From: Dermatemys mawii
Lineage: Eukaryota; Chordata; Testudines; Dermatemydidae
DNA: 64,000 nt
Direction of reading: 5' to 3'
NCBI GenBank assembly: GCA_007922305.1
Contig: ML677386.1
Location: forward strand, 12,257,830-12,321,829
Positions 12,189 through 24,100 of this stretch are shown piece after piece. Under the pieces are notes generated by a model. The model ran no database searches. It saw nothing but the letters and a program-made list of their open reading frames with translations, and had not been told where the DNA came from. Every line of letters starts with the position of its first letter. Position 1 is the stretch's first letter. The position numbers and the translations under genes were made by a program.

Positions 12189-15100
12189 GTGCACAAGATA
12201 CTTCTATGAATAGATGAACTGCGGTGAATAAGAAAAGCATGTTATTTGTAAAAGTGAAAATCCAAATGATTTAATGTGTAAAACGTGTATCTTATTCAAA
12301 GGGATGGGGTATCAACAGTTCCTTTCAGTAGTGCATGCTGATGATTAATGTTCTAATATGAAAAGAAAATTACAGTGAAACTAACTTCATTTCTTTTAAA
12401 GGTTCTAGATGTCTTGTGCTCTCTTTGTGTATGCCATGGGGTAGCTGTGCGGTCTAATCAACATCTCATCTGTGACAATCTCCTGCCAGGAAGAGATCTC
12501 CTCCTACAGACACGTCTTGTGAACCATGTGAGCAGGTAAAAGAAAAATATTTACTTAAACATAGATCAGCAAAGCAAAAGGGATTTGAGTTCTTGTGCCA
12601 AGACCATATCTGCAGTCATTAAGAGAGAAATCTATTTAACCATTCCACAGGAATCATCTCTGTGAGTTTTTCTAAAGGCAATGCGTTGACTGGCATATTG
12701 TGGCTTTGATAAATTATATCTATAAGAATCAGAACAGGGACTATAACCAGCTGTCATAAGTAAACGCAACTATAAACTTAATTCTGGGCAGTGTTGCAGT
12801 ATCTTGAGAATCAGGGAGCTCTAAATGGCTCCCTGATACACTCCCGTTCCTGCACTGAACATTTGCTTGTGTAGGAGAGAATTTGGCCTTTCAGGTGAAG
12901 GGTCCTATACCCAGCAAGTAAGTCATTTAATCATTGAGGGGGAGGAAAAATGTAAATATAAAAATGGGAATGATAACAATGTGATAACAGTCTTTTTAAA
13001 AGTATTTTAAAATCAAGATTGGATGCCTTTCTTAAAAAAAAACCTCACAGGCTCTAGCTCAAACAGAATTGATGGATTTGATGTGAAATTATTGGTCAAG
13101 TTCTCTGGCCGATGTTGCACAGGTCAGACTAGTTAATTACAATGGTCCCTTCTGGCCTTAAAATTTATGAATGAACTTCTGTACCTAATTTTAGGACTCT
13201 ACATTGCTAATGTGCATGAATGGCTGGTATACCATTGTGAATACTTGATTTACAAATTGGTGAATAAACAAACATTTATTTTACAAATTTATTGTAAGTT
13301 TAGTTATAACATTTCACAGTAAAGTGTTCTATAAGTGTTTATAAGTGTAATAAAGTCCTAGTACTGCAGTATGAGACCATTCTATAGTATCTACTCACTA
13401 TACTTTTTCTGATGGTGGGGAAAGAGGCTGTCAGTGTGTGTGCAAATTTGGAGATGTGGAATGTGAATTAATAAAGTTGTAAATTCAAACTTAGAGTTAC
13501 AAACTGACCAGGCACATGCAACCACACACCTCAGTTGGACCCAGAAGTATGCAATTAGGCAGCAGCAGAAACAAAAGAAAACTACTAAAAAAAAAATTGC
13601 AGGAAAGGGAACTGTTTTAGTGCTTGGTTCATTTAAATTAAGATGGTTAAAAGCAGCATTTTTCTTCTGCATTCTAAAGTTTTTCAAAGCTAAGTTAACT
13701 CAGTGTTCAGTTGTAAACTTGAAAAAATAACCATAATATTTTGTTCAGAGTTATGCACAACCACTATTCCCAAAATTCTACTGTACTTAAAAGTGCAAAG
13801 TATTATTACAGGTGTTTGATTAGTGGTGGTGTGTTAATTGCTGAAAATTACAATTTTGATTGAACTGTATGGAAGCTTGTCCACCAGAAATTTTGAAGAA
13901 CTTTAATTTTGTTCTTCACTTTCAACTAAACAAGACATACATTCAATAAGTGGTAAACACAAACTGAGAAAAAGAAGTTGAACTACTGTAACATGTTTTT
14001 ATGGCTAGTCATTTTTACCCTTTGTTTTAAGCATGAGACCCAATATCTTCCTTGGGATCAGCGAAGGCTCTGCCCAATACAGAAAATGGTACTATGAGCT
14101 TATGGTGGACTATGTGGAGCCCTTTGTGACAGCAGAAGCAACACATCTTCGAGTAGGCTGGGCTTCAACAGAGGGCTATTCACCCTATCCTGGGGGAGGT
14201 GAAGAATGGGGTGGAAATGGTGTTGGCGATGACCTGTACTCTTATGGATTTGATGGTCTTCATCTGTGGTCAGGTAAAGCATTTTTAATTTCTCAGTAAA
14301 GGGATGTGGGGCAGCCATTTCCAGTAAGTCTCTGGTATCCAGCAGCATCAAGATAAATAAATAAATGCAGAGGAATGCTAGGAGGGCATTCCATTCGGGG
14401 TAAAATGCAGAACCAGAGTCCCATTCTGGAGTTTTTAAATTGACTACTGTCATCTAAAAGACAGTTTTATTCAAAACAATGCAATTTATAGATGGAATCA
14501 TAATTTGGTTCCACCCAAGACTTTTTTTTAACAGTGCGCTCCAAAGCTTTGCTTTAAAACTTGAAAGGTGCAGCAAATTAAGTCTGATAAGCATTCTCAC
14601 AGTGGTAGAGTGGATTTCTAATCCCTCTGTGATATTATAAGACCAGTGTGAGAGATTTAGGTCATATTGATTTTTGAGAGGTTTCTTTGAGATACAGATT
14701 TTAGTTCAAAAGTTTAGAAATTCTTAAAGCCAGACAGTGGGGATTTATGTAAGCATACTGGCCTATCCATTCTCTGTATGTGATGCGTATTGAGTTTATT
14801 TAAATAAGTAGTAAGGAAACCTTTGTATCATACATTTTAAAAGTACTTCATTGTGTTTCTGTTCAGATAGATGGGAATGCATTGACGGTGGGGTTTTCAA
14901 AGCCACCCGGGTGATTTGGACACAATCCTTAAGCAGCTTTGAAAAATATCAGTGTAAATGTGTAAACGGCTCCTGTAGATGCTATTACAGGATATGTTCT
15001 GAGATGTTTAGACATTTGATATTAAGTATGTATGCATGTGATGTGTGTGAATGTGTTATTTAATGGAATACAATATATGATATTCCCCAGATAGGGAAGA

Positions 15101-18100
15101 TGGAGAAAATAGAATATTTAGTAGTGATATAAGTATTTTAGTTGCAGAAATTTAGATTGACTGCATGTCTCATGAATGGCGTGTGTGTTTAGGCTGGAAA
15201 TGTAATCATAAAAGTTTCACTGGCCCAGGATAGAATTAATTTGAAATCATAGTTTTTATCCTTACAGGAGAGAAGTATTGTGTGCTAGCAGTAGGGGATG
15301 CACCGCATATACCATTAGAATTACTCAGTTTTGTGTTTTCTTCTGCAAAAGCCTTGATTAAGCTGCTGATTGAGGCCATTGTGGTGATATCAAGCTCTCA
15401 CAGAGAAAAAGATATTCTCCATATTTGTCACAAACGTACGCCAAGAAAGCCTATCTACAGTGCAGTATCCATATATTTCTATTTTCTGACACTGTGTCCA
15501 CTTTTAACTCATCTCTGCTCCTCATGCGCATCCCCTGAGCTGAGTGGGTGTTTTTTTTGTTTGTTTTCTTTTATTTTCAAAATCTCTATTCCAGGCATGT
15601 CTTCCCTCTGAGTCTCCTGAGAACTGAATAAGTTTGCAAGTGGGAGCTCTTGTCCCAATGATTTAGACAGGGAACTAAAGAAATCTTGCTAGATGGAGAA
15701 GGTGCCTTCTCCACAGAGCTACAAGTTTTAGTAGTTCTTCGAATAGTTGCTTATGGTATTCCACAGTAGCATGCTTGCACCGGTGCCGGAAGTTTTTTCC
15801 CTTAGTAGTACCCATGTTATTTAAATGGGGTGGGAAAGAGAGTGATATATTCTAGGTTTAACTGAAGTCAGAGCAAAGTAACAGACATCTATGGTGAAAA
15901 AGTACAGTGGGACCCCGGAATACCGTGCCCCCCTATAGCACGAATCTGTTTATAGCGCGGGGCGCAGCTGGCTCCCGATGTCAGCGGCAGCCACTGCTTT
16001 GATGCAGCGTAGCCCCGCAATAACGCGACCCCGCCAGTATCGAAATCGATTTTTTTTTTTGGATCCCGATCGTCGCAGTATTGAGGGGTCCCACTGTATT
16101 TGCTAATCTTTATCATTTTGGTTTTAGAGCTTGATTATGGTACCTTTTATTTATGCTGAGTAGAACAGTATTCCACAAAGTAAACAAGGGTACCACAGTC
16201 TGGCCCTTAATAGTGATAGTTCCTGATTTTACATTTTCAAATCACTTTAAAGAGAACAAATTTATGTTTATCTTAGATGATGAGACATACTATAGTATTA
16301 GTATTTTGATGTATTTTACTCCACACTATATCATGGGCTCATTGATCAAAGAAGAGAAGATCTAACTTTATTTTTACAATTAAGGTATTCAGCACTCTTC
16401 ATATTTCATATAGAATTTGATAACTGAAATATACATTTCTAATGTAATCAATATTTACATAGAACAAAAAGGGACAGAATTTTTGACACAAGTTCCTGTT
16501 GTTGTGATTGTGGTATTTGAATGCTCGATAGTGATATGAAGGATTTTTATTTCCAAACTCGTTGGCAACAAGCACTGAAAGTCTGAAATACTTATCTTCT
16601 GTTGGTCAGTGGCTCAGAAGCATCCTTTGAGAGTCTAGGTAATGTAAGCATTTTTTTAATAAGGTACAATTTTTTCTCCTTCAGGTTTTAACCCATTTTT
16701 TTGAATTTGGAATCGTGGTATAAATGTGGGTAAAAATTCAGTTCTATCAGGGTTTTTTGAGCCTTAAAACAGGACCATTATTTCCAGATGCATTAAGCAC
16801 AAATGTGCAATAATTAAAATAGTTTTTGCAGATGCCATTGCGAGCATATCTGCACTTTATTACAGGCTATTAATTCTTTGATAATCTAGTCTTGATGTCT
16901 CTGAATTCAGGCACATTACTCCATCTGTTTACCCTTTTTTTCCCCCTTTCAGTAAAATTTTCAGGCATTAGTGAAACTTTTTCTATGTGATTCTCTAAAG
17001 TTGTTCTAAATGTATTTCCTTTTTTCCATAGGTTGTATTGCACGGAGAGTGAATTCTCCCAATCCGCATCTGTTAAGAACGGATGATGTCATCAGCTGCT
17101 GTTTGGATCTAAGTGCCCCAAGCATCTCATTCCGGATAAATGGTCAACCAGTTCAAGGGATGTTTGAGAATTTCAACATAGATGGCCTCTTCTTTCCAGT
17201 CATCAGCTTCTCTGCAGGAATAAAGTTAGCATCCTTTGTAGTTTTTCCTCTGTTTTCAGTGAACATGTCCAATTATTCCCTTGCTACCTTTGCCCTCATT
17301 TCCCTTTCTGACATCTGCCTTCTTGGCACATTGCCTGTTCCATAAAGGTGGAGTGAGGTAAGAGCTGAAAGGATAATGCACCTGGCATTTGTCAACATGC
17401 AGTCATGTTCAGGTAGTTCACTAATATACTCCATTTAGGATTGAACAACATCTTCTGTCTCCTTTCTTAGCTGCCAATACAACACACGTTGTTAGCATTC
17501 GCTGCCAGGCCAGCCTTTAAGCCAAACTAAAAAACCCACATCAGTTTAAGTACATGACTTTTTCTGATTTCTGCAATGTAAAATAATGCACTTTACATAA
17601 TGTGCCTGTGGCAGTGTAGTGTCTGTTAATGGCAGAGACACAAGCACAATTGATCAGTTCTGTCTGCCAAATAGGTGCACTCTGGGCTTACTTGCTAAAG
17701 CTAAGCTCTCATAGTATCGTCTACCAGTAAAATGTTCTAACTAAAACTAAAAGCTGGCTCTTTTGGGGCCTGAAAAAGAGCTCTGTATAAGCTTGGAAGC
17801 TTATGTGTCTCCAACTGAAATTGGTCCAATAAAAAGATATTACCTCATGTACCTTGTCACTCCAGTAAAATGTTCTAGCATCTATAATCCAGCCTCATGT
17901 TTCAGAGTGGTAGCTATATTAGTCTGTATCTGCAAAAAGAATGGGGGAAGTACTTGTGGCACCTTAGAGACTAACAAATTTATTTGGGCAAAAGCTTTTG
18001 TGGGCTAAAACCCACTTCATCAGATGCATAGAGTGGACATACAGTAGGAAGATATATATATATACACACACATATATATACACACACACACAGAGAGAAC

Positions 18101-21100
18101 ATGAAATGATGAAGGTTGCCATACCAACTCTGAAACGAATCAATTAAGGTGAGCAGTTATCAGCAGGAGATAAAAACCCTTTTGTAGCGATAATCAGGAT
18201 AGCCCATTTCAAACAGTAGACAAGATGGTGTGAGTAACAGTAGGGGAAAACTTAGCATGGAGAAATAGATTTCAGTTTGTGTAATGACTCAGCCACTCCC
18301 AGTCTTTGTTCAACCCTAATTTAATGGTATCCAGTTTGCAAATTAATTCCAGTTCAGCAGTTTCTCATTGGAGTCTGTGTTTGAAGTTCTTTTATTGAAG
18401 ATTTGCCACTTTTAGGTCTGTTATTGAGTGACCAGGGAGATTGAAGTGTTCTCCTACTGGATTTTGAATGTCTGTTTATTCTTTTGCATAGAGATTTTCT
18501 TTTTTAGCTAATGTACATGGCAGAGGGGCTGAGTTATACATGCTCATGCTACTTCCTGGCTGTACTACAGCAATGCTGTCTTTCCACATAGGCAGCTGTG
18601 GGCCCTCAAGGAACATCAACTAGCACAGAATGCAGTAGCTTGTCTCTTCAGCAACACAGGCTACTGCTAGAACATTAAATGTGTACTCTGCTTACAGTGC
18701 AGTGTTCCAATAGAATAGCAACTCAGATTCAAGGTCTTGGTCCTCTTTTTCAAGGGTGCTCAATGGTTTGGGCTCCTGATACCAAAAAGATTGCTTCACA
18801 TTTTTTGGATCCAGAATACCACCCACTTGCCCGTTGTCCAGGCACAATGGAACCACATACTGCAAGGCTAAAGCTCATCTACACAGACCCAAAGCTTTGC
18901 CGGTAGCTGCTCCAAGACTGTGGGACAAACTCCTACAGGAATTAACTATCACCATCCTACCATAACCATCGTACCTTCCATTCCAAATGTAAAGTGCACT
19001 TCTTCCACATTACTTCTGCTAACATATACACAGAATACAACAGAATCAGAGGGGTAGCTATGTTAGTCTGGAACTGCAGAAGTGACAAAGAGTCCTGTGG
19101 CATCTTAAAGACTAACTAAAAGAACTCCAGTTTGGGAACCCTTTTAGTTAGTCTTTAAGGTGCCACAGGACTCTTTGTCACTCTTACAGAATACAAAGCA
19201 CATCTAACAATCTACATTTTAAAAAAACCTCCCCACACAATTTCTCCTCAAGGAGAAGGAGAAAGAAAGAATCATATATGAATCAAATAGTTCAATGGAC
19301 TTCTGGAAGATGTTGAGATACTGCAGGGATGAAGGCCATATAAGAACTAGAATAGAATGGAATACACAACATTCTCCTGTGGTATAATTCTGCTTAAGCC
19401 ATTGTAGTTACACTAGGGTTCCCAAACTGGAGTTCATGAACCCCTGTGAAGGTTGCAAAATGTTCTTGGGGAAAAAAATCACTAATAGTAGACAGAACTG
19501 CCCCTAGGGACCATGGGCAACACAGGGCCAGCAGCCCAGAGCCCCTGGACTTCCAAGACTAAGCAGATCAAAGCAAGCGTATCTATCACACTGAGGAGAT
19601 TTAAACTTCAAGACTTCTTATAAGAAATGGAAAGGGAGATGGATATTTTTTGCTGTTTTTAAAATTAAATAAGCAGCTAGTATTTTTTAAATTATGAAGA
19701 AAAAATTTAAGCTTTGTTGTAATGTGCATTGTTTGCCTGGGCTGCTCAAGACCTGAATGCTTGTGTAGGAGGAACTTTTTGAGTTGGCTTTTAAATACCT
19801 TCATGCTGTTTCACATCTGATACTCCTTGATGATACATAGGAGCCTTGTCTTATAACAGGCTTATTCAAAGTTATACAAGTTACAAACATGAGATCTTGG
19901 AAGAGTGTTGCCATTTTCATAATATAATAATACTGTAATGATAGTGTGTAGTAAGCATGTCATAAAAACAAATTTTAAATGTCCAAGATCACTGCTTTTA
20001 TAATTTATATTTGGGTAAATTATATTTCCAAGAAGAAAATCCCTGGAAATACTCATTTTTAGAAGGTGGTACATGAGACTTGACATTTTAGTGAAATGAG
20101 TTTTCTCTGTTGTGTTCTGAAGGTTTCATGTGCTTTGGAGAGAGTATGGAATGATTTTCCACTGAGTTTTTGGGTCTCGTTTTTTAAAGCTCCCAAACTT
20201 GAGAGATGGTCAGAGGGAAAGGTTCTAGTTTATCTCTGATTAGCAATCTGCCCATCTCCAGGGTTATGACCAAACGTTGGTTGCTAGGAAGGTTATTGCC
20301 TTCTAGGCCTCTTTAGCATACTGGTGTTCTCTCACTTTCTTCTCCATTATCCTCCATCTCTCTCAAACTCTTGAATAAAAGGTGGAGATTAGTTTGTGGG
20401 GTGGCTAAATCTCTTCTGGTTATACATCTGTTCCTTCTTCCTCTTCAAAATCTCCAGTGCTAATTACCAGGTTACATTTGAGAGGAAAGCTTTAATATGG
20501 TGAAGAAATTGCGGTACTGAGGGTTTTAGATTGCCATTAAGGGGAATAGATTAACCACAGATTTGTACTGGAGGTGTTATGATTGCATAAATTGCTGCTG
20601 CTGTTTACAGGGTACGTTTTCTGCTTGGAGGCCGCCACGGAGAGTTCAAATTCCTGCCTCCGCCTGGATATGCACCTTGCTTTGAAGCTGTTCTACCAAA
20701 AGAGAAGCTAAAAGTGGAACATAGCCGAGAATACAAACAGGATCACCACTGTACAAGAGACCTATTGGGTCCAACCATCTCCTTATCACAAGCTGCCTTC
20801 ACACCAGTTCCTGTAGATACTAGCCAGGTAAGGGAACCAAACAATCACATTCTTGCTCAACCATAGACATTGCAGGCTCTGGTTAGCTTCATGTTTGAGC
20901 TTGCAACTTGTCTCAAATGTGGATTTTCCTTCTGTGCTGATTTTGGTACATTTTATTGCTAACCATTGAGAATACTGGGACATGCAAAGCACAATGAAGA
21001 AGTTGTTGCTGCTTATTAGAAATTTCATGCATTTCACATCCACAGGCCTTAGGACATCTTTTATCCTTGAAGTGAAACTAGACTAAAACAGAGTGACCTT

Positions 21101-24100
21101 TGAATTATTGGTAACTGTGGCAGTGATGGAAGTTTTATTATTTAACGTTTTATTGATATAATATTTTAAACGTGAAGATGTGTGATCATGTTAGATGCAC
21201 TGGGCCACATTTAACTCTGTTTTATTTAGTGGGGTTGTCATGTGACAGAACATAATTTGGCTCATTATGGACAGAAAATGGTATAAATTATACTTGCATT
21301 GTCCTTGCGCTTTATTACATTTGTCATGGAGAAATAGAAAAGTTGACAAATGAAGGCTAACAGTAAAGAGAAACCACCTATGACAACAGATAACAATTAG
21401 TCTGTTTGATTGGGTTGATCCTTAGAGTGGCCACTGATGTATCCCCATAACACTCGCCATTGTTACACTTGTGGAATGATGTGGGTCCACGTCCACCGGC
21501 ATGACCTCAAAGGCACCAGGCATGTGAGATTGCACCAATGGGGATTGAGCACTGCGAAGTGGCATTCTCCACAATACCACCAAGCAGGGACAAACCTTTC
21601 CAAAAACAAGACTTCTAACTTAAAACTGGATGAATGGCCTTCCTGTTGATACTCCTCCCACTTAAATGAATGGGCATGTTGCCATTGGCGTTAGTGTGTA
21701 CACGATCAGACCCTAAATGTTCACGTTTAGTGAACTTTCAGTGTATATCCAACTGTGTAATATGCAGCTTTTAAGGTAGACTAAGGCTGAAGCATATCTA
21801 TTTTGACAGTGCTCTTTTATACAGTAATGACTCTGAGACTGCTTGCTGGATAATTGTATGTTTAGTAAATATCACTCTTCTGTTTTGTGGGTCCTGTCAT
21901 GTAATAGTGGTGCGTAATGTAATATCAGGTTTGTTGATAAGTTAGCACTATATTTCATTGGTCTGTTTTTTTGCAGCAGGAGTGGGGCTGATTTCAGGGA
22001 GAGCTCAGGTGATTTATATTCCTGATTTCTCTTACAAGGCTTTTTTTACCCAATCCCCTCCCAATCCTACTCTTCTAAGTAGGCCCCAAAAGAGTAATCT
22101 TCTGCAGGTTTGTTTGGCAGCACCTATGCTTCATCTCCCCGATATAACGGAGTGGTTTCAGCAGCAAATTTTTTCTCATGGATCCCTTGATCTGGCTCCT
22201 GGATCAGTGCCACTCCTGCTCTGACTCGTGCCAATTGTGCTCATATCTTCTTCCTAGCTCCCCTTTCCGCACTGAGCAGAGAAGCAGCAGCAAGGTGGAT
22301 CAGCAGAAGGGAGGAAAAACCAGAATTGCCTGCTAATCAGGAGCCTAATCACAGCTTGTTCCTTCCTTCCTGCCCCCAGCCTTTCCTAGTCAGGGGCAAA
22401 GAATGCAATTTAAGGACAGGCCATGGAACTCTGTAAGGGTTCCACCATTTATAGCATTGCCTTGTAATATAGTGTATTTGGTATGAAAGGGTGGCTGCTT
22501 CTGTTTCCTCATAGTATTTCCCAGTGCACCCCTGAACAACAGACCAGGACATTCATTGTCAGTTTAGTATAAACTTATCATCAGTAAAATAGTTAACCGT
22601 GTTCACATTGATAGTGTTATCATTAGGGTTCAGTGTTAACATCTAAATGAGATGGGGTAAAAATTTAAATTCCAACTTCCAGACTACCACTGCCTTTATT
22701 TTATAGTAACAAAAGTTATCCTAAGAATTCAGTCTCCAAAAAAGTAGCTTGTTTTTGCAAAACAACATGGGAGAAGAAAGAGAAATAGAACCAATGATTA
22801 TGTAACATATTAACTATGTAATTGTTTTCACTAGATTAGGTACCCATTTGAAGCTGGTGGGTAATGCAGGATCTATTTTGTATAAGTTTTTAGGTTCTTA
22901 TGAGGCCATCATTAGAATTGTGAATAAGTTCTGGAAGACAGTGAAAATGCATTGTACATATTTATACAGCACTTCTCATCAAGGCATTTAAATTGTGCAT
23001 GTGTGACCTTAAAGGTTCTTCCTACTCAGTATAGAGAGGGGAGGTAGCAGGCAGGTATGAGAGCAATGCGACTGGAGTTGAGGACCGAAGCTTGCACAAA
23101 GCTCACTGAATAACACTGGGGAGAGGTGACATTTTGGTCAAGAGCAAGTCACTACTTTTATGAACAGTGAAAGCTGCCCTATTTTCATGATCTTTGCTGT
23201 ATTGCAGGAGTCAGAGACTCCCCAAAATTCTGCCTAAAAAATCAGATTTTCTTTCCATTCTGTACGCTTGTAGACAAACTACTGATTTTTTAAGTTTGTG
23301 TTGGCAAGATGACAAAATGACAAAGTGCTTTCTCAGGAAAATATGTTGGTAAACTTTTAGACTCCCAATTCTATCTCCAGTGCATCCACTGCCTTAACAG
23401 CTACACTTTGCACTGGGTAGTCTTGTAGGGGATTCTTCCCCTCTCCCCAAGCTCCATGTGCCCTACTTATCACCAAAACATCAGAACCTCACAAATTCTT
23501 AGGCAGGCTGGGGCTCCTGCACCAGTGAAGGAGGCTGTAGTATTTATATTCCCTTACACAATTATGGAAAGCATTTTGCTGAAAAATTGACATTTGTGAT
23601 AATGTTTTATCATGTAACTGAAGAAATACTGGAGGTTTGGACAGTATAGATATTTTGGAAGATTTGTTTTTATTTTGTGCCTACATCTCTTTCCCCATTT
23701 GCCCTTCCTGGCTCATCTTTAGAGCCATAAAATTTGCACTCAGAAAGGCACAGATTAACACGAATCTGTCGAAGGGGGACTGGAAAATAAAAAAAAACAT
23801 ATGAATTTCATTAAGGTTGGCCTGAGAGATCTAACTGACTATTTACGTTAATAGTGTTGGTTCTGAGAGTACAGTAACTGGATTGCACAGTAATACAATT
23901 TATTTGTAATAGTCTCTGTCTCTCTTCTGTCTTTAGATTGTATTGCCTCCTCACCTGGAAAGAATTAGAGAAAAATTAGCGGAGAACATCCATGAACTCT
24001 GGGTTATGAACAAAATTGAACTTGGCTGGCAATATGGCCCAGTAAGTATCTTTTTAAATTTCACCTTCTGTTAATTACTCTCTTAGATAGCAAAATGGTG

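Larger units (their letters stand above)
17225..20610. other. RYR2 intron between window exons 4 and 5
   Basis: 3386 bp, mostly mobile-element debris: two Penelope-like fragments (17740-17861, 17895-18535), a LINE remnant (about 18540-18960), a Penelope-derived hairpin (19081-19182) and a hAT-like end near 19417. From 19600 onward no repeat is recognised. Confidence 0.6.

Noticed and set aside
14034..14299. ATG at 14034 as a gene start
   Set aside because: It is an internal Met of RYR2 preceded in frame by the previous exon; the tail after 14273 is intron.
17010..17345. Extended frame around exon 4 as a longer coding unit
   Set aside because: Residues after SFSAGIK stop resembling ryanodine receptors, and the frame join to exon 5 requires a donor at 17225.
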